This document shows, piece after piece, positions 47,026 to 57,885 of a stretch of DNA of 64,000 nucleotides. The translations under genes and the position numbers were made by a program. The notes below the pieces were generated by a model. The model had not been told where the DNA came from. It ran no database searches and saw only the letters and a program-made list of their open reading frames with translations. The first letter of the stretch is position 1. Each line of letters begins with the position of its first letter. Origin of the DNA: Streptococcus infantis (lineage in GTDB: Bacteria > Bacillota > Bacilli > Lactobacillales > Streptococcaceae); the NCBI RefSeq assembly GCF_019929575.1, contig NZ_JAHZPU010000005.1, positions 19,691-83,690 on the forward strand. The letters are read 5' to 3'.

Positions 47026-47895
47026 CTATGATTCTCCAATCAAACGGAGCAGATACTGTCCGTATTCATTTTTCTTAAGTGGTTGGGCTAAGGCTAACAC
47101 GTCTTCGCGACTGATATAGCCCATGCGGTAAGCAATTTCTTCCAAGTTTGCCACCTGAACATTTTGCATCCGTTGCACTGTCTCGATGTACTGTGAAGCC
47201 TCTAGTAAACTTTCATGAGTCCCAGTATCCAACCAAGCAAAGCCACGTCCCATAACCTCAACGGATAAATCTCCACGATCTAGGTATGCCTTGTTTACAT
47301 CTGTAATTTCCAATTCCCCACGAGGGCTTGGTTTTATACTTTTGGCAATCTTCACTACATCATTATCATAGAAATAGAGTCCTGTAACTGCATAGTTTGA
47401 ACGAGGGTGCTCTGGCTTTTCTTCAATAGAAATAGCGTTCATATCCTGATCAAACTCAACCACACCAAAGCGTTCAGGATCCTTCACATGGTAACCAAAA
47501 ACAGTTGCCCCCGACTCCTTACTTGCTGCCTTTCTTAGCATCTTAGAAAGCCCAGGGCCGTGGTAGATATTGTCACCTAAGATTAGAGCAACGCTATCAT
47601 TACCAATAAACTCTTCCCCAATGATAAAGGCTTGCGCCAAACCATCTGGACTCGGTTGCTCTGCGTAAGAAAGTTTAATCCCAAACTCAGACCCGTCTTG
47701 AAGTAAATCTTTAAAACGAGGCAAATCTTGAGGAGTTGAGATAATCAAAATATCCCTAATCCCAGCCAACATTAATGTTGAAAGTGGGTAGTAAATCATC
47801 GGTTTATCATAAACCGGCATCAGTTGTTTTGATGCAGCTCGAGTCAAAGGATATAAACGTGTCCCCGAGCCACCCGCGAGAATAATACCTTTCAT
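47026..47895 (-). CDS. rmlA: Glucose-1-phosphate thymidylyltransferase RmlA (289 aa)
   Basis: First step of dTDP-rhamnose synthesis. It has [18 protein letters not shown] at the N-terminus (nucleotide binding), [14 protein letters not shown] and LGDNIYHG (about 110, metal-binding Asp). The start is ATG 47895 with AAAGG upstream; a longer in-frame start at 47925 has none. It starts the rmlACBD block of the operon. The length is standard. Confidence 0.96.
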   Translation of the reverse strand: MKGIILAGGSGTRLYPLTRAASKQLMPVYDKPMIYYPLSTLMLAGIRDILIISTPQDLPRFKDLLQDGSEFGIKLSYAEQPSPDGLAQAFIIGEEFIGNDSVALILGDNIYHGPGLSKMLRKAASKESGATVFGYHVKDPERFGVVEFDQDMNAISIEEKPEHPRSNYAVTGLYFYDNDVVKIAKSIKPSPRGELEITDVNKAYLDRGDLSVEVMGRGFAWLDTGTHESLLEASQYIETVQRMQNVQVANLEEIAYRMGYISREDVLALAQPLKKNEYGQYLLRLIGES

Positions 47896-47951
47896 AGTAG
47901 GGTGCCTTTCTTTGTTATTGTACAATGATAAAAGTGTTAAAAATGCAAGTT

Positions 47952-49055
47952 TTAGTAACCAAACTCATCCGTTACTACACTAAGAGCACGTTCAATGACC
48001 ACATGCATGTCGTAGTATTTATAGTCAGCTAGGCGCCCACAGAAGATGACCTTATCATTTTTCTCAGCTTCTTCTTGGTACTTGGCAAATATAGCATTGT
48101 TCTTTTCATCATTGATTGGGTAGTATGGCTCATCTCCACGTTTCCAATCAGCTGGGTATTCGCGAGTAATGACTGTCTTCGGTTGTGTACCATACTCGAA
48201 GTGCTTATGCTCAATGATACGAGTATAAGGAATCTCACGCTCCGTGTAGTTGACCACGGCATTCCCTTGATGGTTTTCCTCATCCAAGATTTCGTGTTCA
48301 AAACGCAGGCTACGGTACTCCAACTCCCCATGTTTGTAATCAAAATATTGGTCAATCATCCCCGTGAAGACAACTTTTTCAGCCGATTTTTCCAACTCTT
48401 CACGATTGGCAAAGAAATCAACCCCAAGTTCTACTTCTACGTCGCCAAGCATATTTTCAATAATGACATTGTAGCCACCGATTGGAATACCCTGGTAACG
48501 GTCATTAAAGTAGTTGTTATCAAAGGTCAAACGTACTGGAAGTCGCTTAATAATAAACGGCGGAAGGTCTGTAGCAGAGCGTCCCCATTGTTTTTCTGTA
48601 TAGCCCTTGATTAATTTTTCATAAATATCTGGCCCAATCAACTTGATAGCTTGTTCTTCCAAGTTCTTTGGCTCAACATCTTTCATATCAGCAGTCTGCT
48701 CAGCAATCTTATTCTTGACTTCTTGTGGTGTCTTAGTTCCCCACATAGTATAAAAAGTATTCATGTTGAAAGGAAGATTGTAAAGACTCCCCTTGTAGTT
48801 AGCCACTGGTGAGTTGATATAGTTATTGAACTCTGCAAACTGGTTAACATAATCCCAAACTTTTTTGTTGGAAGTATGGAAAATGTGAGCGCCGTACTTG
48901 TGGACATTGATGCCCTCAACATTTTCACAGTAGATATTTCCACCAATGTGATCACGCTTGTCAATCACTTTTACTTTTTTCCCACGTTTTGTAGCTTCGT
49001 GTGCAAAGATTGCTCCTGACAAACCTGCACCAACGATAAGATAATCATACATCAT
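47952..49055 (-). CDS. glf: UDP-galactopyranose mutase (367 aa)
   Basis: A FAD enzyme that converts UDP-galactopyranose into UDP-galactofuranose. It has the dinucleotide motif [14 protein letters not shown] (about 5), HIGGNIY (about 37), [17 protein letters not shown] (about 55) and RRADYK-type [12 protein letters not shown] near the C-terminus. Its presence predicts galactofuranose in the polysaccharide. It lies between ugd and rmlA. Confidence 0.96.
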   Translation of the reverse strand: MMYDYLIVGAGLSGAIFAHEATKRGKKVKVIDKRDHIGGNIYCENVEGINVHKYGAHIFHTSNKKVWDYVNQFAEFNNYINSPVANYKGSLYNLPFNMNTFYTMWGTKTPQEVKNKIAEQTADMKDVEPKNLEEQAIKLIGPDIYEKLIKGYTEKQWGRSATDLPPFIIKRLPVRLTFDNNYFNDRYQGIPIGGYNVIIENMLGDVEVELGVDFFANREELEKSAEKVVFTGMIDQYFDYKHGELEYRSLRFEHEILDEENHQGNAVVNYTEREIPYTRIIEHKHFEYGTQPKTVITREYPADWKRGDEPYYPINDEKNNAIFAKYQEEAEKNDKVIFCGRLADYKYYDMHVVIERALSVVTDEFGY

Positions 49056-49067
49056 TATACATTATTC

Positions 49068-50288
49068 CTAATCTCTTTTAAAAATATCGCGACTGTATAC
49101 TTTTTCATACACATCTGAAAGCAAATCATCAAATCGGTTTGCAACTATAACCTTACTAACTGATTTGAATTCTTCCAGATTATTTATTATCTTGCTTCCT
49201 AAAAATGTTTCCTTATCTACAAGAGTAGGTTCATAAATAATTAAATTCACACCTTCAGTCTTTAAACGCTTCATGATACCTTGAATAGATGACTCTCGAA
49301 AATTATCCGAGTTACTTTTCATAGTCAATCTGTAAATACCTATTGTTACATCCTCTGGATGATTTTTTTCATCATTTAGCACTCCAGCAAGTTTTAAAAT
49401 TTGGCTAGCAATGAAATCTTTTCTAGTTTGGTTACTTTTAACTATTGCTGTCATCATATTCTGTGGAACATTTTCATAATTTGCCAATAACTGCTTACTA
49501 TCTTTCGGTAGACAATATCCGCCATATCCAAAAGAAGGATTATTATATTGAGTTCCAATACGTGGATCTAGACCGACTCCCTCAATAATTGCTTTAGTAT
49601 CTAAACCTTTAACTTCCGCATAAGTATCTAACTCGTTAAAATAAGAAACACGCAAAGCTAAATATGTATTAGCAAAAAGTTTCACTGCTTCCGCCTCAGT
49701 AAATCCCATATAAAGAGTTTCTATATCCTCTTTTATGGCCCCTTCTTTTAGCAACGCTGCAAAAGTTTCAGCTTTATCTCTAAAATTTTCATCATCCATA
49801 TCAAGTCCAATAATTATACGGCTAGGATATAAATTATCATATAATGCCTTTGATTCACGTAAAAATTCTGGACTAAATAAAATATTATTTGCATTATATT
49901 TATTACGAACTGACTGAGTATAACCTACAGGAACAGTACTTTTAATTATCATAATAGCGTTAGGATTTATATCTAACACTGTTTCAATAACTGCTTCTAC
50001 AGCAGATGTATCAAAAAAATTCTTTTCCAAATCATAGTTGGTTGGAGCAGCAATGATAACAAAATCAGCATCAGAATATGCCGTTTTTGCATCCAAAGTC
50101 GCCACCAAATTAAGTGACCTATTTGCTAAATATTCCTCGATATAATCATCTTTAATGGGAGATTTCCCGTTATTAATTAGACTAACTTTTTCTGGAATAA
50201 TATCGACAGCTACCACCTCATGATGTTGAGATAATAGAACTGAGATTGATAATCCAACGTATCCGGTTCCAGCAACTGCAATTTTCAT
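49068..50288 (-). CDS. ugd: UDP-glucose 6-dehydrogenase (406 aa)
   Basis: Oxidises UDP-glucose to UDP-glucuronate with two NAD. It has [14 protein letters not shown] (residue 7 on), KSTVPVGYT (about 120), [14 protein letters not shown] (about 140), and the catalytic Cys in [15 protein letters not shown] (about 255). It predicts a uronic acid in the polymer. It follows the acyltransferase gene by 64 bp. Confidence 0.94.
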   Translation of the reverse strand: MKIAVAGTGYVGLSISVLLSQHHEVVAVDIIPEKVSLINNGKSPIKDDYIEEYLANRSLNLVATLDAKTAYSDADFVIIAAPTNYDLEKNFFDTSAVEAVIETVLDINPNAIMIIKSTVPVGYTQSVRNKYNANNILFSPEFLRESKALYDNLYPSRIIIGLDMDDENFRDKAETFAALLKEGAIKEDIETLYMGFTEAEAVKLFANTYLALRVSYFNELDTYAEVKGLDTKAIIEGVGLDPRIGTQYNNPSFGYGGYCLPKDSKQLLANYENVPQNMMTAIVKSNQTRKDFIASQILKLAGVLNDEKNHPEDVTIGIYRLTMKSNSDNFRESSIQGIMKRLKTEGVNLIIYEPTLVDKETFLGSKIINNLEEFKSVSKVIVANRFDDLLSDVYEKVYSRDIFKRD

Positions 50289-50352
50289 CTACTTTACCTA
50301 TTTCCTTTCATTACTATTCGCTAATTCTAAAATTAGAAAAGGATTTTTTATA

Positions 50353-51033
50353 TTATTTCTCCCATCTTATCGCATCTCGTACAATACGAGCAGGTCTACC
50401 AGCAATCAAGATATTGTTTTGATTGAATCGTTTATTAACCAAGCTACCAGTAGCAACAACAATCATTGAAGCTAGAAAACTATTCTTTAATATAACTGAA
50501 TCTGCAGTTATCCAACAATTGTCCTCAATCACGATAGTTCCTTCACTCTCTAATTTATTATTTTGATAATAAATTGAATGACCATCATTATCTCGTAGAC
50601 TACAATTCCAACCAAATAAATTATTTTTTCCGATAGTAATTTTATTTTTACAAAAAATTGAACAATTTCTATTAAATGAAGTACTTTCACCTACTTTAAC
50701 TGTAGCACCTTGTTCTATACATATATTGAAACCACTAGAAAATAAAATTCTATTATCTAAAATCAACCTTCCCCCTTCATAGATAAATAATTTACTTTTG
50801 TTGTATGAAATATGATGTGAACCATCTTTTCCAAAAATTATTGTAAATAGAGAAATATTGGTGTCACTTATTATTATTCTTCCCTTAATCACTAACTCTG
50901 TATTATAATGTACATATATAGGTAATCTGATAGCTTGACTGAAAGGAAGAAATTTAAAATTTATATAAAAAATCTTAGGAAGAGATAGTAATGTTACAAA
51001 TAGCCTGCTTAAAAATCTTAAAAAAATCCCCAT
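50353..51033 (-). CDS. Left-handed beta-helix (hexapeptide repeat) acyltransferase (226 aa)
   Basis: The N-terminal stretch is partly hydrophobic; then come hexapeptide-type repeats (about 85-215) with NCSIFCKNKITIGKNNLFGWNCSLRDNDGHSI and IVIEDNCWITADSVILKNS. The DNDGHSI segment carries a probable catalytic His. Such proteins O-acetylate sugars of the repeat unit or a lipid-linked oligosaccharide. It is placed just after wzx. The acceptor sugar cannot be predicted. Confidence 0.85.
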   Translation of the reverse strand: MGIFLRFLSRLFVTLLSLPKIFYINFKFLPFSQAIRLPIYVHYNTELVIKGRIIISDTNISLFTIIFGKDGSHHISYNKSKLFIYEGGRLILDNRILFSSGFNICIEQGATVKVGESTSFNRNCSIFCKNKITIGKNNLFGWNCSLRDNDGHSIYYQNNKLESEGTIVIEDNCWITADSVILKNSFLASMIVVATGSLVNKRFNQNNILIAGRPARIVRDAIRWEK

Positions 51034-51035
51034 TA

Positions 51036-52490
51036 CTACCTCATTTCTTTTCTTGATCTTCTATTTTTTATCTCATTTATTGCTTGAACCACTAGATCGT
51101 TCTGAAATAGAATCAAAATACCCAAATACAATATAATACTTACAAAAACTGTAACAATAAAAACAATTCCACTTGATAAAATAAACTCGGATATTATAAT
51201 TTTACAAAGAACAATAATAAAACACGCCACTAGATACTGGAATATATTTTTAAACAGTTTTTTTATGTTAAATACATTTCTAACACTTAAAACTGATAAA
51301 ATACAAATAATGGCTTCTGTTAAAACTGTAACTATTGCTGAGCCATTAAAATCCATTATCGGGATAAGAGTCATATTCGTAACAATATTAAAAATTAATG
51401 CAAAAATAAAGATTTTCAAAACGGTTTTTTCTTGATTCATTACAGTTAGGATTGGTGTGATTAGGAGTGCATTTAAATTTGAAAATAGTATAGTTAAACT
51501 GAGTATTTTAACAGTTATCACTGAAGGAACAAAGTTACTTCCTCCCAAAAAATCTACCAACACTGGACTGAAACTAAATACTCCAACTACTATCGGAATA
51601 GCAAGTAGCAGAATAAAATCAAATGAGCCATAAGCAATTTTAAAGAATTTATTAAATTCTTTATTTTTATAGTGATATGCTAAACGTGGAGTTAAAATGA
51701 CCGTAACAGAGGAAACCATCGAAATGATAACATTAGTAATTTTTGTAGATAAACTATAATATCCTACACTTAGATCATTTTTAAGAAATCCTAAAAAAGT
51801 AACATCCAAATATCTATATACATTCATCGATAATAAAGTTAGAAATATCAAAAACATTGGTTTGAAATAAGGTATAATATTATAACCTTTATACTTAAAT
51901 ATTTCAACTTCTTTTGTAAGTCTAAATAAATTTAATATCTGAGAACCTGCATTAGCTGCAACCGTAATTAGAGCATACACATAAATATCATTCCTATCTT
52001 TGACAAATATAAATAAAGAGATTAAAGATAGAATTTGAAAAACAATTGCCCGAAGTGTTATATATTGGTAATCTTCAATCAATTGAAAGAACCATTCCAT
52101 ACCTACAACATTAAAAACAATGGTAATTGAAAAAATCAGAATAAGAGCTCTATACTCTGATAGAGCAGGAAGAAGCAAGGAAAAAATCAAAAGAAAGAAT
52201 GAAAGGATGGCAGTGCAAATACTAATAAGTAACATCTCTGTTACAAATTTTCCAAGTAGCTTTTTATTATCTCGATACTTTGCTCCTTCTCTAACAGCAT
52301 AAATATTAATCCCAAAAGTTGCAATTAGGAGAAAATAATTAACAAATGAGGTAGAAAAGTTAATTGCACCTAATCCATCTACTGATAGTATACGCGAAAC
52401 ATATGGGTATGATATCAAAGGAAAGAGAATAGATAGGGTTGTTTTTATCAGATTAAGTATATAGTTGAATGCAATGGATTTCCGCTTCAA
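51036..52490 (-). CDS. wzx: Wzx-type polysaccharide flippase (484 aa)
   Basis: A MATE/MOP-superfamily flippase with about 12 to 14 membrane helices. It has the typical start NYILNLIKTTLSILFPLISYPYVSRIL and FGINIYAVREGAKYRDN in the first third. It should flip the undecaprenyl-linked repeat unit across the membrane for Wzy. The gene is very A+T-rich, like its neighbours, and starts 2 bp after the rhamnosyltransferase-like gene. Confidence 0.93.
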   Translation of the reverse strand: MKRKSIAFNYILNLIKTTLSILFPLISYPYVSRILSVDGLGAINFSTSFVNYFLLIATFGINIYAVREGAKYRDNKKLLGKFVTEMLLISICTAILSFFLLIFSLLLPALSEYRALILIFSITIVFNVVGMEWFFQLIEDYQYITLRAIVFQILSLISLFIFVKDRNDIYVYALITVAANAGSQILNLFRLTKEVEIFKYKGYNIIPYFKPMFLIFLTLLSMNVYRYLDVTFLGFLKNDLSVGYYSLSTKITNVIISMVSSVTVILTPRLAYHYKNKEFNKFFKIAYGSFDFILLLAIPIVVGVFSFSPVLVDFLGGSNFVPSVITVKILSLTILFSNLNALLITPILTVMNQEKTVLKIFIFALIFNIVTNMTLIPIMDFNGSAIVTVLTEAIICILSVLSVRNVFNIKKLFKNIFQYLVACFIIVLCKIIISEFILSSGIVFIVTVFVSIILYLGILILFQNDLVVQAINEIKNRRSRKEMR

Positions 52491-52492
52491 AA

Positions 52493-53737
52493 TTACACCT
52501 CACATTTTTGAAATTGTAAATATAATCCAATATCGTCTACAATTGTATCGATCTGACTAACCCCATTGACATAGTTATCATTCTTCAAAACTTTATAGTC
52601 TGTTTGAGCAGTTGTCAACCGATGCAACTCCTCAGCTAATCTATTAATATTAATATGTTCAATTGATTTTATATTCTCATTAAAATCTGAAATATCTTTT
52701 GTAACGAAAGAATTTGTTAATACTTTCATTCCAAAAGTTGCCATTTCCAAAGGAGGATAGCTTGGATGAGGAGATACCATTAACGAGATACCTATTTTTG
52801 ATTCTAACATAAATTTAGCATAATTTTCTACAGACATCTTACCTAATGATTTTATAACCAAATTGTTTTTTAATTTAACATCTTTTAAATCTTCTCCAGC
52901 TGAATAAATCTCCCATTGTGAACTATTCTCATCTAATAAACTCCATTTTTCAAGTGCCATACATATCAACTGAAAAGCATTTCGAGCTTTACTTGGTCTT
53001 CCATAAAATAGAATACGGTTTTTTCTTTCAATATTAGAGTTACCATTCAGATTGAGAACATTTCTGAGATTTTCATTTAAAACTGGATCAAAATAGAAAC
53101 TTTTTTCAAAAACATATCCATTCTTATCAAAATAATCTTTCAAGTATCTGGAGTTAAAGACTACTAATTGATTCTCTAAATGATAGGTACTTTCTGCTAA
53201 CAGATACTCCGAAGACCATGGATAGAAACCTGGTTCATAATCCTGAATTAGATAAACCATTGGCATCCGTTTCCCAAATAGCTTTTCTTGTTTGTTTAAA
53301 ATACTATCCGCATTATATGCTGTAAACCACATAGTTGATAGGAAATAGTCCCGCTCTCTAATAAACAATGAGGAACAATTCTTAGAAGAATCGCAAATAA
53401 TTTTAGAATCATTATCATTCTCAATTGGATAGTCTTTAATAAATGTAAAATCAGGAACAGGATAAAGAGAAGACTCGTCAATTCTTTTTCCCATTACAAT
53501 AATTCTTAAATCTATATCAAATTTTTTGAACTTCACAAAAAAATCTACTGCTGATTTTATACCTGCGTAGACATCCTGAGAATTCATTGAGGTAATTAAT
53601 AAGTTAAGCCGTGGCCTAGGATTCTTAGAAATTTTAACTTGGTAATCTTTAATATCAGAAATAGATGTATAATCTTTTTGAAAAAAATTTTTATCTATTT
53701 TTCGTTTTAAATGTTTTATTTCATTTTTGATGGTCAT
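52493..53737 (-). CDS. GT4-type glycosyltransferase, WsaF/rhamnosyltransferase-like (414 aa)
   Basis: The central region contains VYLIQDYEPGFYPWSSEYLLAES (about 165), typical of WsaF-like rhamnosyltransferases. A GT-B C-terminal domain follows, with ILFYGRPSKARNAF (about 245) and HPSYPPLEMATFG (about 335). With rmlA-C-B-D in the operon, it is a candidate rhamnosyltransferase (inference). The start overlaps the wzy end by 17 bp. Confidence 0.85.
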   Translation of the reverse strand: MTIKNEIKHLKRKIDKNFFQKDYTSISDIKDYQVKISKNPRPRLNLLITSMNSQDVYAGIKSAVDFFVKFKKFDIDLRIIVMGKRIDESSLYPVPDFTFIKDYPIENDNDSKIICDSSKNCSSLFIRERDYFLSTMWFTAYNADSILNKQEKLFGKRMPMVYLIQDYEPGFYPWSSEYLLAESTYHLENQLVVFNSRYLKDYFDKNGYVFEKSFYFDPVLNENLRNVLNLNGNSNIERKNRILFYGRPSKARNAFQLICMALEKWSLLDENSSQWEIYSAGEDLKDVKLKNNLVIKSLGKMSVENYAKFMLESKIGISLMVSPHPSYPPLEMATFGMKVLTNSFVTKDISDFNENIKSIEHININRLAEELHRLTTAQTDYKVLKNDNYVNGVSQIDTIVDDIGLYLQFQKCEV

Positions 53738-54995
53738 TTATTTCTTTTCCTTTACTAGAATTACTATATACACTTAAATACGCAATGAAAAAGCACAATA
53801 AAAGAGTACTCTGGTACCAATTAAAGATATCGAATACACTGGCTGATAAAAGTAACACAATTAAGCTAAAACTGATTATTTCTGAAATATAATCAATTTC
53901 ATCCGAAAAAAGATGTTTAAAAATATGTCTTATAAGATAAATTATTAAACCTATTAAGGGAACTATACCGAAGTCAGCAAAAAAAGATAGATAAGAATTA
54001 TCTATAATTAGAAATCCTAATTTAGTAATAGTGATATTGTTATAATACATAAAGCTTGGTAAAAAATGAAAACCATTGCCAAACAATATATTAATTATAT
54101 TTCTATTCAAAATTATTTCTAAACTTGTTTTTAAAGACATTGTTCTATGTATTGCAGAAAAATCAGATCCACTACTTAATAATGAAAATCTCTCAGTTAT
54201 CATCTGAAAAATGCTACGGCCAGAAATCACTATCAAATTCATAAAAATTAGAGCACAGCCTAAGAAAAATAATCCTCCTAATAATTTTACTATAAATTTA
54301 CTGACATTCTTTGTTTTCAGATTTTTTCTAAAATAATAAATTATTAATAGTACGATACTAATTAGAATACCTGACCTTTTTTCTGTTCCCATAATCAAAA
54401 ACAAATTAGTTACAATTAGTATATTGCGTAAAAGCTTTTTTTTAATAGTCATAAAAAATAGCAATGTAGAAGATAGCATCAAAGAAGTTACTAATGGATT
54501 TTCAAATCCTCCTCTTAAAACAACTAAATTTGTACCAATCTTATTAAGGGTTTCTATTTTCTGCGCTAAGGTATAATAATTTACAAATACATTAATTCTT
54601 CCATGACTTAAAACTTCTATCAATAAAATGACAGTATTCACAATACCGATATTTGTAAATACTCTTACTAAGTCAGATTTAGGTATGTTAAGGATTATAT
54701 ATTTAAATAAAATATATTTTAAATATACTATTGAAAAAATAATAAGCGCATCACCAATATTATATCCTTGTAGGCTCCCAAATAAATATAATGAAGTAAA
54801 TATAGCAAATAATTTTATATCAGAACTATCTATCTTTTTCGCAAATATTAGCAGATAAAACATTAGAAAAATTATATCTGCTATTACAAATAATATTCGA
54901 TTAGAAGCGGATAATCTATAAAAAATACCTAGAAAATAAAATGATAGTACTTGATAATATAAGACAAACTTAAGATACTTAGATGAATTAATCAT
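53721..54995 (-). CDS. wzy: Wzy-type polysaccharide polymerase (424 aa)
   Basis: An extremely hydrophobic protein with about ten to twelve membrane helices and one large extracytoplasmic loop (about 255-320, with RSIFQMITERFSLLSSGSD). This pattern and its place between glycosyltransferases and wzx identify the polymerase, which lacks sequence conservation. The ATG overlaps the preceding GT2 stop (54992-54995). The gene is very A+T-rich. Confidence 0.85.
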   Translation of the reverse strand: MINSSKYLKFVLYYQVLSFYFLGIFYRLSASNRILFVIADIIFLMFYLLIFAKKIDSSDIKLFAIFTSLYLFGSLQGYNIGDALIIFSIVYLKYILFKYIILNIPKSDLVRVFTNIGIVNTVILLIEVLSHGRINVFVNYYTLAQKIETLNKIGTNLVVLRGGFENPLVTSLMLSSTLLFFMTIKKKLLRNILIVTNLFLIMGTEKRSGILISIVLLIIYYFRKNLKTKNVSKFIVKLLGGLFFLGCALIFMNLIVISGRSIFQMITERFSLLSSGSDFSAIHRTMSLKTSLEIILNRNIINILFGNGFHFLPSFMYYNNITITKLGFLIIDNSYLSFFADFGIVPLIGLIIYLIRHIFKHLFSDEIDYISEIISFSLIVLLLSASVFDIFNWYQSTLLLCFFIAYLSVYSNSSKGKEINDHQK

Positions 54996-55885
54996 AATTT
55001 TTCCTTGATTGAATTTTCAATAATTTTAGGCAAGTTACCTTTTGAACTTCTATATATATGTATGCTAGACCAAATACTTTTTAACAAATAACGCCGTCTC
55101 ACAAGTTCATCGTTATTAAAACTTTGAATTGAAGATTGATCTTCTTTATGGTAGATTGAAAAGTCTGGTACATATAGCATATCAAGACCAGTTTTTTCAA
55201 ATATAATACCTAAAATTACTTCTTCATAGTAAAGAAAAGTTCCACCATACAATCCCATATACTTATCTAAATAGTTTTCAGTTAGAAAAATAGCCGAGCC
55301 ATGTAGATAATATTTTTGATTATTAGTCTTCGGTATTGAAAAATTATTGGCTTTTTTTGCCCATGATGAAAGAAAACGTTTTTTAATAAAAGTAATAACC
55401 TTAGAGAATGCCAGTAAATTAATAATAAATGATTTCATTGTAGAATTAAATGAAATTGGAAAATAAGCTGGATTTTGATCTAATCCATCAGCTCCTATTA
55501 TCTTTGTGCCAATAGCTCCAATATTATCACCGTATTCCATATTTATTAATTGTTCTACATAGTTTTCATCATTAAATATTACGTCGTTATTGACTAATAA
55601 AATTCTATTTATCGAGTGACTTTTTTTTAAGTAAAGAATTCCTACATTATTCCCATTTGCATAACCTAAGTTTGTATCCACTATAGAGAGATGGATGTTC
55701 TTATCGCTCTTTATATAATCTTTTATCCTATAAGCAGATTCATTAGGAGAAGCATTTTCCACTATTACTGCTTCAAAATCTTGATTCTTTTGTTTACGCA
55801 AACTATCTATACATTCTAGAGTGTCATTCCAATTAAGATAATTTAAAATAACAATTCCAATTTTTTTATTCAAGACATTCTCCAT
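54992..55885 (-). CDS. GT2 family glycosyltransferase (297 aa)
   Basis: A GT-A fold, GT2 enzyme with IGIVILNYLNWNDTLECIDSL (about 9), VIVENASPNES (about 40) and RILLVNNDVIF (about 95; the NND variant of DxD). EGT..YYEEVILG-like FLYYEEVILG (about 220) supplies the probable catalytic acid. The form resembles WbbL/rhamnosyl or galactofuranosyl transferases. The donor is not certain. It overlaps the upstream gene by 20 bp. Confidence 0.88.
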   Translation of the reverse strand: MENVLNKKIGIVILNYLNWNDTLECIDSLRKQKNQDFEAVIVENASPNESAYRIKDYIKSDKNIHLSIVDTNLGYANGNNVGILYLKKSHSINRILLVNNDVIFNDENYVEQLINMEYGDNIGAIGTKIIGADGLDQNPAYFPISFNSTMKSFIINLLAFSKVITFIKKRFLSSWAKKANNFSIPKTNNQKYYLHGSAIFLTENYLDKYMGLYGGTFLYYEEVILGIIFEKTGLDMLYVPDFSIYHKEDQSSIQSFNNDELVRRRYLLKSIWSSIHIYRSSKGNLPKIIENSIKEKL

Positions 55886-56780
55886 CCTCTACAATTTTTT
55901 TATAAATCGTTTCCCTACTGTTCTTTTTTCTAATATATTTGGTTTTATATGTTAGTTTATAAATCCCCACTACATCTTGTTTAAATTGACTTAGAAGTTC
56001 TGAAGTTGCAATTTGATTAGCCAGCGATGATAAAAGCCAACGATTATTTCCCAATATAGGCCTTTCTTCCATGTATGATTCATAATCTAAATCTTTAATA
56101 GCTTTAGAAATTATATAATCCTGTAAAAAATAATCTATAAAACTATCATATTCTTCAATATACTTATTTATTGTCATGGCAGTATATTGAACCAATTCAA
56201 ATTTTCTAGGGACATATACGAAGTAGGTTGTCCAATAACCGGTATCAAATGACGGGGAGATTTTAGTTGAATGTTTTAGACTAACAAAATCACTATGAAA
56301 ATACAACGACAAATCTAAATCTCTCGTCATAAAAACAGTTGCATCTACCCAAAGACCACCTTGTTGTGCAAGTAAATTCAGACGAACTATATCTGAAAAA
56401 TGAGTTTTACTAATTTGGCCATCTCTATACTTTTCTAAAACAATATTAGGGATTGTCACAAAATCAGTGATATTTTCTTCTGTTAGAATAATCACTTCAT
56501 GACCAGAGGCATGTTTTCGAACGCTATTTATACATTTTTTAACAATTTCAGGTGCTTTTTCTTCGCCTTGAAACCAACAAATCCAAATTTTATCTGAAAA
56601 CAACTCTGGTGGAGATAAATCATAACTACTTTCTTCTATATTTAATTCATCTAATACTTTAAAAATATATGAATCTTTACTCGAATATATTCTTTCACCT
56701 AAACTTTTAATAAAAGAAAATGGTAACCGTTTTGTGATTTTATATGTGTAATTAATTAAATCCAATGTTAATCGCTTCAT
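55866..56780 (-). CDS. Capsular polysaccharide synthesis glycosyltransferase, GT32-like (304 aa)
   Basis: A Caps_synth/GT32-type transferase. It has KIWICWFQGEEKAPEIVKKC (about 63), HFSDIVRLNLLAQQGGLWVDATVF (about 125; WVDAT is the DxD-like metal motif) and a C-terminal acceptor region. There are no membrane helices. Relatives in streptococcal capsule loci add hexoses to lipid-linked acceptors; donor and linkage are unknown. It follows a GT2 gene by 10 bp. Confidence 0.88.
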   Translation of the reverse strand: MKRLTLDLINYTYKITKRLPFSFIKSLGERIYSSKDSYIFKVLDELNIEESSYDLSPPELFSDKIWICWFQGEEKAPEIVKKCINSVRKHASGHEVIILTEENITDFVTIPNIVLEKYRDGQISKTHFSDIVRLNLLAQQGGLWVDATVFMTRDLDLSLYFHSDFVSLKHSTKISPSFDTGYWTTYFVYVPRKFELVQYTAMTINKYIEEYDSFIDYFLQDYIISKAIKDLDYESYMEERPILGNNRWLLSSLANQIATSELLSQFKQDVVGIYKLTYKTKYIRKKNSRETIYKKIVEDGECLE

Positions 56781-56790
56781 ATCACTCCTA

Positions 56791-57885
56791 TTAAAAACGA
56801 CGATTTTTTAATCTCATCAAACATTGCTCAAGCATTTGTAAAAAAGAAAATAATCGTAAATTTTTTAATTTTAAAATATTTATAAATACTTTTTCTTTTG
56901 GAAATAAATACATTTCATTAACTTTATTTAGCGAATCTGCATATTCCTTTTTCTCTAAAAGTTCACGAAATTCTTGCCTCATTCTCTTCTTTTCATTTGC
57001 AGAAGATGCAAACTGAAAATACAATTTATAATACGAATTGACACCTATAAGTCTTTTTATATGTAGAGCAGCTTCAAATATTTCAGGTTTTTTAAATTTT
57101 TTGATAAACTTTACAACTTCATCATTAACTAATTCAAAATAATAAATTACTTTTTCATTTTTCTTATTGGTCGCACTATCCATGCTTTTTCTATAATAAT
57201 AAATAGGCTCATCTATATAAACAATCTCATTTGCTAATTCAAATGCATACATATTAAAAATATTATCTTGCATTCGGCGAAGTTCTGGCTTAAACTCTAG
57301 ATTGTTATCTTGTACAAATTCTTTTCGATATATTTTAGCCCAAGGAACACCCACTCCAATTTCAGTTGGAAAATAACTAGTTGCACCTTTTGCTATCAAT
57401 TGCAACTCCAAATCGTCTTTTTCTTTTCCAGTAAAAGATCGACTGGCATTCCAAAAATTATTTCTAAATTGATTTCCATTGTAGTCTACAATAGCAGCAA
57501 AAATAATTATATCACTTGTATTATATTTACTTACTGCATTTTTCATTTGACTATAAAAATTTTTAGTAACCCAATCATCAGGATCTACAAAAATTAGATA
57601 ATCTCCCTGCGCAATAGACATCCCTGCATTTCTAGCAACTGAAACTCCTTGGTTCGATTGGTGAATAGCCAATATGTTATAATACTTTTTTGCATACTCA
57701 TCTATTATCTTCCCACACAAATCCAAATTACCATTATCGTCTACTAAAATTATTTCAGCGTCTTGACTATTATGTAAAAGAGAATCCAAGCATTTTCTTA
57801 GATTAACTTCCGATATCTTATATGTCGGAACAATAACACTGAACAACGGTATTTTATTATTAGTATCCTTAAAAACTCTGTCCAT
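56791..57885 (-). CDS. GT2 family glycosyltransferase (364 aa)
   Basis: The GT-A domain (about 12-230) has PLFSVIVPTYKISEVNLRKC, EIILVDDNGN, SNQGVSVARNAGM and the DxD in FVDPDDWVT. A helical C-terminal region of about 120 residues follows. I prefer ATG 57885; the in-frame TTG at 57897 is possible. The start lies inside the last codons of the upstream DUF4422 gene, suggesting coupling. Donor sugar not predictable. Confidence 0.9.
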   Translation of the reverse strand: MDRVFKDTNNKIPLFSVIVPTYKISEVNLRKCLDSLLHNSQDAEIILVDDNGNLDLCGKIIDEYAKKYYNILAIHQSNQGVSVARNAGMSIAQGDYLIFVDPDDWVTKNFYSQMKNAVSKYNTSDIIIFAAIVDYNGNQFRNNFWNASRSFTGKEKDDLELQLIAKGATSYFPTEIGVGVPWAKIYRKEFVQDNNLEFKPELRRMQDNIFNMYAFELANEIVYIDEPIYYYRKSMDSATNKKNEKVIYYFELVNDEVVKFIKKFKKPEIFEAALHIKRLIGVNSYYKLYFQFASSANEKKRMRQEFRELLEKKEYADSLNKVNEMYLFPKEKVFINILKLKNLRLFSFLQMLEQCLMRLKNRRF